Source of the DNA: Semisulcospira habei
Lineage: Eukaryota > Mollusca > Gastropoda > Semisulcospiridae
Direction of reading: 5' to 3'
Length of the DNA: 64,000 bases
NCBI GenBank assembly: GCA_036245525.1
Contig: BTPG01000005.1
Coordinates: 174,883,578-174,947,577, forward strand
Part shown: positions 36,704 through 46,571 of the stretch, piece after piece
Layout of the letters: each line of letters opens with the position of its first letter
How positions within the stretch are numbered: the stretch's first letter is position 1
Made by a program: the position numbers and the translations under genes
Notes under the pieces: model-generated
Told to the model about the DNA's origin: nothing
Database searches by the model: none
The model's input: only the letters and a program-made list of their open reading frames with translations

Positions 36704-37573
36704 ATGGCAGAGGAAGTGTTTAGGATTTTAGGCGAAAAAGTAGAGGAAATGAGTCAGGCGATTAACGCCCAGAGTATAGGGCAGATGGTAGGAACGTTTG
36801 ACGGAAAGCCTACCAAATTTAGGGAGTGGATAAAAGAAATTGACAAATATGCAGTGCTAATAAAAGCCCTCAACAGGCGCCCGGTCATTGCTTACCAAGC
36901 AAGCTCGGGGGTGGTGAGCGATTTTATCCATCGATTCTTACAAACGGAAGCGGCAGGGGATTGGGATGAACTAAAAAGGCAGCTAACCGTAAGGTTCGGC
37001 GAAATCGCCGATGAAAATCATGCTTTTGCGTTGCTACAGCGGGTGAAACAAAACCCGAGGGAAAGTGTGCCTCTGTACGCAGAGCGACTAATGACTTTGG
37101 CCGGCGAAGCCTTCCCGAGTCAGATGGGCGCGGCTGTGGTACAACGGCAACTAACCAATTTCTTTGTTGACGGATTGGCGCATGACTTTCTTAAGATGAA
37201 AGTCCTGAGGGATAACTCAAATACGTTAGATAGGGCCGTGCAGGTGGCCATGCAAGAAGAAAACCTTCGCCATAGGTTTGAGCTACGCACGATAAACAAT
37301 CGGCCAGTTAGTCAGCCAAGAGCGACAGCTAGGGGTGGAGAAGAGACTATTGAAGTAGACCATGCTCGTCACCGTAATTGTTTTAAATGCGGGAGAGTAG
37401 GGCACCAGGCACGAAATTGCCGAGTGATAGGGACGGTTGGTCAGCAAACAATGCGTCCCCCGATTCAATGCTGGAAGTGTGGGGAACGAGGTCACATTCA
37501 GCGGGAATGTAGAAAGGCTGGAAACAGACGGCCACAAGGTCAAACAAGGTTTCCGTCGAGGCAGGAAAACTAG
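36704..37573 (+). CDS. gag: gypsy gag-like polyprotein (289 codons)
   Basis: Structural protein of the retroelement core. The N-terminal ~210 residues are helical and capsid-like (KFREWIKEIDKYAVLIKAL, FADE-type LTVRFGEIADENHAFALLQR, VPLYAERLMTLAGEAF). Two CCHC zinc knuckles near the C-terminus (CFKCGRVGHQARNC and CWKCGERGHIQREC) bind RNA. The ATG at 36704 follows an A-rich stretch. The frame overlaps pol by about 137 nt in the other register (pol is +1 relative to gag), so pol would need ribosomal frameshifting. No other break seen. Confidence 0.92.
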   Translation: MAEEVFRILGEKVEEMSQAINAQSIGQMVGTFDGKPTKFREWIKEIDKYAVLIKALNRRPVIAYQASSGVVSDFIHRFLQTEAAGDWDELKRQLTVRFGEIADENHAFALLQRVKQNPRESVPLYAERLMTLAGEAFPSQMGAAVVQRQLTNFFVDGLAHDFLKMKVLRDNSNTLDRAVQVAMQEENLRHRFELRTINNRPVSQPRATARGGEETIEVDHARHRNCFKCGRVGHQARNCRVIGTVGQQTMRPPIQCWKCGERGHIQRECRKAGNRRPQGQTRFPSRQEN

Positions 37574-40500
37574 AAGGTTCTGCGGCACACGACTTCAAGC
37601 CGTTTCGCAGGACCGGAAAAATAGAAAGAGTCAGTTGTTTAGCATTAATGTAGCGGGTAGTCCTAAGTGCATAGTGTTCAAAATTGGGAAGCAACGATTT
37701 CGTAGCTTGATCGATACGGGAGCAGAGGTGTCTTTGATTAGCAAGGGGGCTTACGATAAACTCAGTCATAAGCCAAAGTTAGGAAAGGGAGATGTGTCGT
37801 TACAGTTAGTTAGTGGAGAAGCTTTACAAGTATTGGGGAGTTCAGAATTAGAATTTACGATAGCGGGGCAAAAGTTTAAACATAAGTTCTACGTGGTATC
37901 AGGGCTCAACAGGAACTTTATTTTGGGAAATGACTGGTTAGACAAAAACGGGGTGAGGATTTATTTTGACTTGAAGAAACTCAGAGTCGGAAGTGTTTAT
38001 GTGCCCTATGAACAGGACATCCACATTTCGTCTTTGGTCAGAGTGACTAAGACGAAAGTGATAAAACCTCAGACGGCAGAAGTACTCCAGGTACGGATGA
38101 AGAATGCTCCGTATTTTGCAAGAGAGACACTCTTAGAGATTTCGGAAACAGACAAGGGATTTATAGCACAAGAACCGGGACTGTTAGTGACAAGCACGGT
38201 AGTCAGGCAAAATAATCACCAGACGTATCCCATACTGATAGTAAACAACACAAACAAGACGTATAGAGTTAGAAGGGGTTGTGTTGTAGGGAAGGTAACA
38301 GCAGTTCAGGAAGTACATGAAGTACAGATAGGGTCGGGTGATCGGCAGGTATCGGCAGTCGACTTGACGGAAGTCACTGCGCCGGAGAAGATGAAAGATG
38401 TAGTGTCAGAGCTCATTACGAACAATCAAGACTTGTTCGCGAATAGCGACCTTGATTTAGGGGCTACTGACACTGTCACGATGAAACTAGATACCGGCGA
38501 TCATCCTCCCATTAGGATAAAACCGTATAGAATCCCGCTTCAAGATAGAGAGATTGTTGACAAGGCTCTAGAAGAGATGTTACAGGCAGGTGTGATAAGA
38601 CGTTCTCAGTCCCCATGGTCTTTTAGTTTAGTGATTGTATCCAAGAAGGATGGGTCGAAACGTTTATGTGTTGACTTTAGAAAACTGAATGAGGTTACAA
38701 AGAAAACATCGTACCCACTACCGCTGATAGATGACATTTTGTCACTGCTGGGAAAGGCCAAGTATTTTACCAGTCTGGACCTTAAGTCGGGATACTGGCA
38801 GGTCAAGATGGCGGATCAGGAGAGTAGGGATAGAGTAGCATTTGCATGCCACAAGGGATTATTCGAATTCACGAAAATGCCTTTTGGTTTGGTGGGAGCA
38901 CCGGGATTGTTCATGATGCTTATGAATATCGTGCTAGCCGGTTTAGAAAGCTTTGCCTGTGCCTATCTCGATGACATTTTGATCTTCTCAGAAACAATAG
39001 AAGACCATCTGTGTCACCTTCAGACAGTCTTTGATCGATTGAGACAGCATGACCTGAAGCTGAAACTCAAGAAGTGTCAGTTCTTTGAGGAAAAAACCAA
39101 ATACTTAGGGTTTGTCATTAGTAACCAGGGGATAAAACCGGATGAGGAAAAGGTAAAAGTCATTAGGGCTATGGCGGCTCCGACCTGTGTCAGAGAGTGC
39201 CGTTCGTTCATTGGTATGATTGGGTTTTACAGGAAAATGATTCCTAATTTCTCCCAGATGGCTGAACCAATCATAGCACTGACACGAAAGTATGCGAGAT
39301 TCAGTTGGACAGAGGAATGCCAGAAAGCGTTTGATTTGATGAAGGAAACGTTAGCTGTAGCACCAGTGTTAGCCTATCCAGATACACGGCGTCCGTACAT
39401 CCTTTACACGGATGCCAGCGACACATGCGTGGGGGCATGTCTCGCGCAAAAATGCGATGAGGACTCAGACATTTCCCCAGGCTCAAAGGTAGAAAGACCT
39501 ATTTATTTTCTATCCCATAAACTTAGTACTAGCCAAAGAAAATGGTCGACAATAGAGAAAGAGGCTTTTGCGATCCATTATGCGCTTCAAAAGCTAAATC
39601 ACTACTTGCATAATGCGGAGTTTGTAATCCGCACGGATCACATGCCTCTTAAGTATTTGCTTAATTCACCAATGCAGAATAAGAAGGTGCAGATGTGGGC
39701 TCTTGGCATTTCAGGATATAACTGTACTATTGAATATATCCCAGGTCCTCAAAATGTTTTGGCAGACTTACTATCCAGAATGCCGAGTGGAACTCACATG
39801 CCAGAGCATGAGGAAGAAGAAGAGTTAACCAGAGAGGTCAATGACAATGCTTTTGTCAGTGGAGTCATAAACTCCAACCAATTCACACCCAAGCAGTTCG
39901 CTAGTTGTACAGTAAGGGCAGGGTGTGACGAGAAGCTGGAAAAAGTTGATCTTCCAGGGTTTGATATTATTGAGGAACAGGAGAAGGATTCTGAAATAGT
40001 GCGCTTAAAGGACTTATTGATTAGTGAACAAGGAACCATGACAGTCAATAGGAGGTACATGCTGATAGAGGATGTTCTATATTTCTTGTCTCATCCTGAT
40101 GATGAACCAGTAGCCAGATTGTATGTTCCGTCTCACTTGGTAGAGTACGTAGTCAGACAGTACCATGACGAAAATGGTCACTTAGGAATAGACAAGACGC
40201 ATGACACAGTCAGCAGAAAGTATTACTGGCCTAACATGTACAAACAACTGTATGAATATGTTAGTGGGTGTGTCATCTGTCAGTCTAGAGTGTTACAAAA
40301 GAAAAGGGCCCCCGTACAGGAAATGGACATTCCTCCATACCCATTCGCTAAGTTGTCATTGGACTTGGCAGGTCCGTTTGACCGCTCCCTGAGCGGGAAT
40401 CGCTATGTCATAGCATTCATCTGTCATCTGACAGGTTGGGTAGAGGCGTTCCCTGTACCAGATAAAACGCCGCAGTCAGTGGTACAGCTGCTCGTAGAAG

Positions 40501-40907
40501 AAATTCTACCCAGACATGGCTGTCCATTGCAGATAGTATCAGACAATGGATCTGAGAATGTGAATAGGGTTATGGCAGAAACGCTGGCAGAACTGAACAT
40601 AGATCATGTCACGACCAGTCTTTATCATCCACAGTCCAATGCTAAGGTCGAACGTTTTCACAGAACTTTTAACGACATTCTGTCCAAAAAGATACAAGAG
40701 GATTTTTCGACATGGGACGTGCATATTAACCAGGTACTAGCAGCTTATAGGGTTTGTGTTTCGGAAACTACGCAGGAATCTCCTTTCTTTTTACTGTACG
40801 GTCGCGATCCAGTGCTACCGTTAGATAACATCCTTAGACCCCGAAGAAAATACGCTGGTGAAGATTTTCACAAGATAGCGCTTGAGCAGCAACACAAGGC
40901 CTTCTGA
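37437..40907 (+). CDS. pol: gypsy pol: protease, reverse transcriptase, RNase H, integrase core
   Basis: The first ~45 codons overlap gag and are probably read only after frameshifting. Domains in order: aspartic protease (LIDTGAEVSLIS, residues ~90-105), RT (LCVDFRKLNEVT, FTSLDLKSGYWQV with Asp, YLDDILIFS), RNase H (ILYTDASDTCVGACLAQ, STIEKEAFAIHYAL), integrase zinc finger (HDENGHLGIDKTHDTVSRKY, CVICQ) and the DDE core (LSLDLAGPFD, IVSDNGSENVN, NAKVERFH). Catalytic residues are intact. A stop at 40905-40907 ends it before the integrase C-terminus, which continues in a different frame a few bases on, so integrase is truncated in this copy. Confidence 0.95.
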   Translation: MVSKQCVPRFNAGSVGNEVTFSGNVERLETDGHKVKQGFRRGRKTRRFCGTRLQAVSQDRKNRKSQLFSINVAGSPKCIVFKIGKQRFRSLIDTGAEVSLISKGAYDKLSHKPKLGKGDVSLQLVSGEALQVLGSSELEFTIAGQKFKHKFYVVSGLNRNFILGNDWLDKNGVRIYFDLKKLRVGSVYVPYEQDIHISSLVRVTKTKVIKPQTAEVLQVRMKNAPYFARETLLEISETDKGFIAQEPGLLVTSTVVRQNNHQTYPILIVNNTNKTYRVRRGCVVGKVTAVQEVHEVQIGSGDRQVSAVDLTEVTAPEKMKDVVSELITNNQDLFANSDLDLGATDTVTMKLDTGDHPPIRIKPYRIPLQDREIVDKALEEMLQAGVIRRSQSPWSFSLVIVSKKDGSKRLCVDFRKLNEVTKKTSYPLPLIDDILSLLGKAKYFTSLDLKSGYWQVKMADQESRDRVAFACHKGLFEFTKMPFGLVGAPGLFMMLMNIVLAGLESFACAYLDDILIFSETIEDHLCHLQTVFDRLRQHDLKLKLKKCQFFEEKTKYLGFVISNQGIKPDEEKVKVIRAMAAPTCVRECRSFIGMIGFYRKMIPNFSQMAEPIIALTRKYARFSWTEECQKAFDLMKETLAVAPVLAYPDTRRPYILYTDASDTCVGACLAQKCDEDSDISPGSKVERPIYFLSHKLSTSQRKWSTIEKEAFAIHYALQKLNHYLHNAEFVIRTDHMPLKYLLNSPMQNKKVQMWALGISGYNCTIEYIPGPQNVLADLLSRMPSGTHMPEHEEEEELTREVNDNAFVSGVINSNQFTPKQFASCTVRAGCDEKLEKVDLPGFDIIEEQEKDSEIVRLKDLLISEQGTMTVNRRYMLIEDVLYFLSHPDDEPVARLYVPSHLVEYVVRQYHDENGHLGIDKTHDTVSRKYYWPNMYKQLYEYVSGCVICQSRVLQKKRAPVQEMDIPPYPFAKLSLDLAGPFDRSLSGNRYVIAFICHLTGWVEAFPVPDKTPQSVVQLLVEEILPRHGCPLQIVSDNGSENVNRVMAETLAELNIDHVTTSLYHPQSNAKVERFHRTFNDILSKKIQEDFSTWDVHINQVLAAYRVCVSETTQESPFFLLYGRDPVLPLDNILRPRRKYAGEDFHKIALEQQHKAF

Positions 40908-40912
40908 CCCAG

Positions 40913-41551
40913 GTGTATCGGCGAATTAAGAAAGCACAGAAGAAGGGGGCTAAGTATGCTAATAGAGGTGTACAGCCTGTCGAGATTAAGGTCGGTGACC
41001 CAGTGTACCTTCGTAATCACCGTAGACACAATAAGTTAGACAGTAAGTGGAGGTCGCACTATAGAGTGGTGGAACAATTGTCGCCTGTCACATTCAGGGT
41101 ACGACATCAACTAGATGGCACTGAGGTCAGTTCACATGCTGAACACTTGCGGATAGCCAAAATTAGCGAGTGGCCTATTCCAAAAGCCAGGGGGAGAACA
41201 TTACGTAAAGCCACACAGGTTGTAGCTCCAGAATCATCCGATAGCGACAGTGACGATGCAGTAGGGCAAGAGAACGCACGAGATAGACTGACTAGGGGGG
41301 TGCGAAAAGAGCGTGAGAATTCTTCATCCGAGGAGGACGTTCCGTTAATGGAGTTAAGAAAGCGCCTAAAGACAAGAGAGAAAAGATCTCTCTCAGCAGT
41401 AAACGTTAGTTGTAACAAGGGCGCATCAGACAGTTCTGATGATGGGGAGATCGACGACAATCGTTCGATTCAGCCTAGTTTACAGACTAATGGGGTTAGG
41501 GAAATTCTTGAAGCGATACTGACTCTTCTGCCAAAGAAGGCTTCAAATTAG
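40913..41551 (+). pseudogene. gypsy integrase C-terminal region, frame-separated from pol
   Basis: Contains the GPY/F-type integrase tail (VGDPVYLRNHRR, LDSKWRSHYRVVEQLSPVTF, VSSHAEHLRIAKI). An acidic/Ser-rich extension follows (SSDSDSDDAVGQE, NSSSEEDVPLMELRKRL). Homology to pol continues across the pol stop, so a one-base indel near 40900 separates the two. No shift-site signal is obvious, so a mutation or sequencing error is more likely than programmed shifting. Confidence 0.82.
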
Positions 41552-41680
41552 AAATGCGACTCTCAGACGGTATCTGGGAGAGGACTATTGTAATGTGTAA
41601 ACCATGAAGCATGATTTGAGTTTTGTCAGAGACAGTGGTGTAAGTCTCTGGTGATATCTCGTACTGCAGAAAACAACAAG

Positions 41681-42616
41681 ATGAAGTTTTTCTTGAGTCT
41701 GATAGTATTGGGGCTAACGCAGGGTTTAAATATTAATCACAATGTCGTATTTCAAAAACTTGATGAAGTTACCACTAGTAACTGGAGATTCAGGTCGGCC
41801 TGCGCCAGAATCAATGACGGCTCAGTATGACTTAGAATCCACAACAATAGCAGTAGACGCGCAACGTACGCGGTTCGCGTTCCTTACGGAAGCTGAACTT
41901 GAAGCTTGTTCCAAACCCTTGATAGGATTCTGTGCGATTCGAAGTGCAATATATCCTATGAACATTAATCAGTTTTGTGTTACGGCGCTGTTTTTAAACA
42001 ATTCAGACGTAATTGCAACACACTGCCAAACAAAGGTCAGGTTGGGTACAGTGTTACCTATGGCACGGTATATAAGGGATGGGCTATGGGTCATTAGTAA
42101 TCATAGTCCACTAAAGATGAGTATTAGTTGTCACGGTAAAGGGGTCACGTACCAACAAATCAACCCACCATTATCGCTAATCCGCCTCAATGAATCATGT
42201 ACGGCTATTAGTGATAGATTGATGTTAACCCCTTACTACCAACAAGAGAGCCAGTATCAGGTGGAAGACAAATTGATAGGATGGATGGAAAACTATGCAT
42301 TTTCCAATATAACGTTAGGGAAACCATTTCATAGCGCTTTACCAGACTACGATCCCATCTCTTTGCCCAAAGAGTTAGATGAAATTAAGGAAATGCCAAT
42401 GGATCATCTAATTGCTCGACTTCAGAGCGATTCGTTAAGCCAAAACAAGAATGGGCGATATGGAAACAGATCATCATTGGTTCTATCGTAGGGACAGTTG
42501 TAGTGATCATAATTCGGGTAGGGTGTATACGATATAAAAAGAAAACTAGCGCATGGTTTGGCTCCATACTATCACGACTCAGGAAGGGTGAACGTGAGGT
42601 CACTGTGCTACGTTGA
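41681..42616 (+). pseudogene. env-like glycoprotein region, broken
   Basis: Three consecutive frames. An ATG at 41681 opens a signal-peptide-like start (MKFFLSLIVLGLTQG) that stops at 41830. The longest frame, 41742-42491, is Cys-rich (ACSKPLIGFCAIRS, QFCVTALFLN, MSISCHGKG). A third frame has a membrane segment (IIIGSIVGTVVVIII) with a basic tail and stops at 42616. Position after pol, the signal peptide and the C-terminal anchor fit an errantivirus-type envelope. The signal peptide and anchor share a frame while the middle is in another, so at least two indels are present. The ectodomain is short, so an internal deletion is possible. Function is lost in this copy. Confidence 0.7.
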
Positions 42617-43036
42617 TTTCGGCGGCTGTGCAATCAGCAGACGTGAATGACGTCGCAAGAGCGAAGGACTCTACGCCGATGATGGAGGGAGGAGTGCAGT
42701 TACTCCCCGCCTCGAACGTTGTCAAGTTTTACCCGTCGTTGGGGTAACCAAGGATCAACGCGGTTGCGATCCAGGAAGGATCGTGAAGAATAACGAACAC
42801 ATGTGCAAAGACATAACTGAGTCGACGATTTTGATGTGAACATTTATTGGCGTGATTACGCCGGACAATAATAATTTTTAATAAGGAGTGATCGATTTAA
42901 ATAAGCGGTCATTCCGAAAAATGATGTATTTTGTGGATAACATGTTTAATTGTTTGAAATGATTTTGTGGTCTGAATATTGTGTAATGGAAAAAAAAACG
43001 AATCTTGTGAATTAAGATTCCTTTTTTTTTTCGGGT

Positions 43037-43051
43037 AGGTTTGGGAGGAAT
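43037..43051 (+). other. Candidate polypurine tract
   Basis: GGTTTGGGAGGAAT directly before the 3' LTR, the position where plus-strand priming starts in LTR elements. It is less pure than most. Confidence 0.5.
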
Positions 43052-44144
43052 TGTTACACTATAAGTGTATACGACCAATATCACGGTCGGGTTATTTTAT
43101 GAATTTCCCTTGATATGAAAATAACGAGGGTATAATTAGTACCACGGGCTCACGTGAAGTGGCCGGCCCTACTAAGCTCGGACTAATGAATGATAATTTC
43201 GAGTGGAAATACATCAATCTCACTCTAGCGGTCCCAATGCGGGCAGTAGCGAACTGAAAGCTGGGACTAATGAATAAATAATGGGTTACTGGTCAGCGAG
43301 GATCAGAGGACGCCGACCACCATAATAGATGTGGAATAATTAGGAGAGACAGTAATGAGTTCCTGGTCAGCTAAGATCAGAGGACGCCGACCACCATAAT
43401 AGATGTGGAATAATTAGGAGAGACAGTAATGAGTTCCTGGTCAGCTAAGATCAGAGGACGCTGACCACCATAATAGATGTGGAATAATTATGAGAAACAG
43501 TAATGGGTTCCTTTGATAGCTAGGATCAGAGGACGCTGACCACCATAATAGATGTGGAATAATTATGAGAGACAGTAATGGGTCCCTGGTCAGCTAGGAT
43601 CAGAGGGCGCTATCCACCAGAGCAGATGGGGGATAGATTATGGGCGACAGTAATAGCTCCTTTGACAGATAGGGTCAGGGGACGCTGACCACCCTGATAG
43701 ATGTGGAATAATATGGGTGACAGTAATAGCCCCTTTGACTGGTTGAGACAAAGGGGCGATACCCTCGGCCAAAACGGGTATATATAGTGGACAGAGCTCA
43801 CAACGAAGGAAACGAGATAGATGGGGAGAGCTCACAACGAAGGGAACGAGATAGAGATAGAGAGCTCACAACGAAGGGAACGAGATAGAGAGGGAGCTCG
43901 CACAATGAAGAGAACGAGATAGATAGGACACAACGAAGAGAGAGAGAGATAGATAGAGGGAGCTAAGAAGCGAGAGACCGAGCACCGGTATTTTCGCCAT
44001 GTTAGTATGCCATGCTAGTAGGTTGGTTGTGCCCAACCTATTAGACCCACGATGACCAAGAAATAAAAGACTCTTCTGGAAACACTCTTGTCTGGCTGCG
44101 TCTTCCATCTACAACACCTTGCGTGTGGCTGCGGTAGTGTAACA
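43052..44144 (+). repeat. 3' LTR
   Basis: Matches the 5' LTR nearly base for base. Differences seen: ATTTTATGAATTTC versus ATTTTATAATTTC, GTTCCTGG versus GTTCATGG, and CTGGAAAC versus CTGAAAC. Confidence 0.95.
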
Positions 44145-44148
44145 GGAT

Positions 44149-45558
44149 ACCTAGTCCGGTTGCGTGGCTGGTTGGGTCATGGGACCCGTCTGTGTAGGTG
44201 ATTGTGTAGTTTTTGTATGTAGTAGTTCTTTTAATATCGAACTCCGTCTTCATTTTGGGCCCGTCTGTTGCTTTCTGATATTTTGTGAGGTCCAGGTCTA
44301 CCTCTATTTGTGGGAGTTTCCATGGAGGCGTTGTTATTTGTGGATTTGGCGTTCTATTTGGTAATTTGAGGTTTATCACGTCTTCTAACTTTTGGACTTC
44401 GGTTTTTATTTGTGGTGTTTGGGTGGGTTGATTTATGGGCTTGTGGTTGGAGGTGAGCGTGAGCTTGGCCGGGTGGTCTTCCGGCATGCATATCGTTTTG
44501 TAGTAATGGTTAGCTGTCCTTTCCTTTATTATTAGTGTTATGGGCTTTTGACCACATTCTGCCAGCACAAGCAGGTTGGGGGTGTGTCTGGGGACCCCCA
44601 TGACCACCTTCAGGGCGTCTGCTTGTACTGACATCAGTTTTTTGGTTTGGGTTTTGTTTAGGTTGGTAAGGAGTGGGGCTGCGTAGAGTAGCCTGGACAT
44701 TACAAAGGCGTGGTAGAGGTTTAGGAGTGACTTGGGGTCGGTGCCGCAGTCTGCTCCGCTGACTTTGCGCATTAGGTTTATTCCTTTCCTGGCCGACTGG
44801 CATATTTGGTCTATGTAGGGTGTCCAGTTGTTGCTGGTTGTAAATATCACTCCTAAGAACTTGATTCTTTGGCAGTATTCTAGGTCTATCTTACCAATTT
44901 GTAATTTGGGGGTGGGGGCTCTTATTTGGTATTTGTAGCTGCGGTTTGTTCTGAAGATGATTGCTTGGGTTTTATGGGGGGAAATTTTTAGGCCTGCTCT
45001 TACTAGCCAATTTTCTATTCTTGTCAGATCTTGTTGGAATTCTTGGAATCCTACTAGTTCCCAGTTGAAATTTCTTTGTCTACTCTTAATTTTCCCTATT
45101 AGTGAGGTGTCGTCTGCGAATTGCATTATTTTGTTGTGCCTGACAACGTGTTGTAGGCCTGTGAGTAGGAGTATGAATAGGAGGGGGCTGAGCACCGATC
45201 CTTGTGGTACTCCGTTTTCTAGGGTGTGCTCCCTTGATAACGCATTGCCTATTTTAACTGTTATTCGCCGGTCGGCCAGGAAGGATTTCACCAGGTTGTA
45301 CATTTTGTTGGATATTCCTAGGTCGCCCAATCTACTAAGTAGTTTACCGTGCCAAACCATGTCGTAAGCGTTTTCTATATCTAAGAAAATTCCTATGAGT
45401 TCTGTTCCTCTCTCTTTGTGGGTATTTAGGATTTCTTGTTGTAGGGTGGTTAGGTGATCGAGTGTGCTGCGCTTTTTCCTGAATCCGCTTTGCTGGGGTG
45501 GTAGGATATGGTGTTTGTCGCAGTAGGACATGAGTCGGTATTTGAGTATTTTTTCCAA
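44149..45558 (-). pseudogene. I-type LINE ORF2: RT palm to start of RNase H
   Basis: Motifs MEKILKYRLMSYCDKHHILP, QQSGFRKKRSTLDHLTTLQQ, IGIFLDIENAYDMVWHGKLL (motif A), ENGVPQGSVLSPLLFILLLT, MQFADDTSLIGKI (motif C), FLGVIFTTSNNWTPYIDQIC, and near the C-terminal end YTITYTDGSHDPTSHATGLG, the first RNase H block. The gypsy LTR follows directly. An upstream frameshift near 45600 separates it from the RT N-terminus. Confidence 0.88.
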
Positions 45559-45621
45559 CGTTTTACCCAGTTGAGATGTTAGTGCGATGGGCCTATAGCT
45601 ATCTGGTTGGTGTGTTGGTTT

Positions 45622-46017
45622 TCATGGTTTGGGGAGGGGGAAGACTACTGCTTTCTTCCATTGTGTGGGGAATATCCCTTTGGAGTAGATGGCGTTAAAG
45701 AGGGCGGTTATGGCTTTTTTCATGGAGGGGTGGCTTCTTTGGATCATTTCGTATGTAATTAAATCTATGCCGGGGGCTTTGCCCTTTCCGGTGGTTCGTA
45801 GGGCTTGGTTTAATTCTAGGAGAGTTATTTCGTTATCTAGCTCGTAGTTGTTTTTCTGTGTTGGTTGTTCGAAACATGTGCTTAGGTGGGGTTTGAGGTC
45901 CCGGAATTCCGGGGTTAGGTTGTCATTTGAGCTGGCTTGGCTAAATGTATGGGCTAGCAGGTCTGCTTTGTCCTGATCGGTGGCGTATACCCTGTTTTCT
46001 ATTTTTAACGATGGCAT
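45622..46017 (-). pseudogene. I-type LINE ORF2: RT N-terminal part
   Basis: Reads LLAHTFSQASSNDNLTPEF, LNQALRTTGKGKAPGIDLIT, YEMIQRSHPSMKKAITALFN and WKKAVVFPLPKP, then a stop. In this family PLLKP and a further RT block follow, and they are found in the next frame, so one indel sits near 45620. Confidence 0.85.
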
Positions 46018-46175
46018 GCTGGTTCTTGGGCCGTTGTTGATGGCTTTGATTTTATCCCAGCTTTCGTTAATCCTAGTTTTGGTGTTGATTGATTCTGTGA
46101 AGGCATGCCAGTCTTTTTTTTTTGGCTTCTTTTACCATTCGGTCTGCTATGGCTTTGGCACGTTTGTATTCTATT

Positions 46176-46560
46176 CTATTTTCGGGCGTTTTGTGTTTTT
46201 TTCCAGATTTGGAGCTTCCTTTTCCTATTTTTTACTTCTCGATCGCAGGCCTTATTCCACCAGGATTTACCTGGTCTCCCATTATCCGATCCGGTGGGGG
46301 TGCACTCCTTGATTGATCTGATAGTGTGGTCTGTGATGTGGGCCGTTTTATCTTCTATGTTGTGTTTATCGTCCCAGTTTGAGGTGAACCTGGTTAGTTC
46401 GTGGTACTTTTCCCAGTCTGCTCGTGAGGTGTTGATTTTTTGTGGGGCCCCGGGGTGTTGTGTTGGCGGGGGTTCGTCTCTATCATTGATAGTTATCAGG
46501 GTGGGGAAGTGGTCGCTCCCTAGGTTATCGTTGTTCACTTGCCACTGTGCCTTAATGGCG
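46176..46560 (-). pseudogene. I-type LINE ORF2: end of endonuclease and linker
   Basis: After the inserted LINE the frame resumes AIKAQWQVNNDNLGSDHFPT (EEP SDHFP signature) and continues into a basic linker (SWWNKACDREVKNRKRKLQI). Homology degrades near 46170. Confidence 0.82.
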
Positions 46561-46571
46561 ATGGTGTTGGT

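Larger units (their letters stand above)
35050..44144 (+). mobile_element. Ty3/gypsy LTR retrotransposon with env-like region, target duplication GGAT
   Basis: Direct repeats of 1091 and 1093 bp begin TGTTACACTATAAG and end TAGTGTAACA. GGAT flanks both sides (35046-35049 and 44145-44148). Between the LTRs: leader, gag, pol (protease-RT-RNase H-integrase) and an env-like region, all on the plus strand. By eye the LTRs differ at about three positions (one substitution and two single-base insertions), so insertion was recent. Yet pol and env carry frame breaks. Confidence 0.95.

Noticed and set aside
40895..40920. Programmed frameshift in pol before the integrase tail
   Set aside because: No slippery heptamer or downstream structure was evident; a simple indel is more economical.
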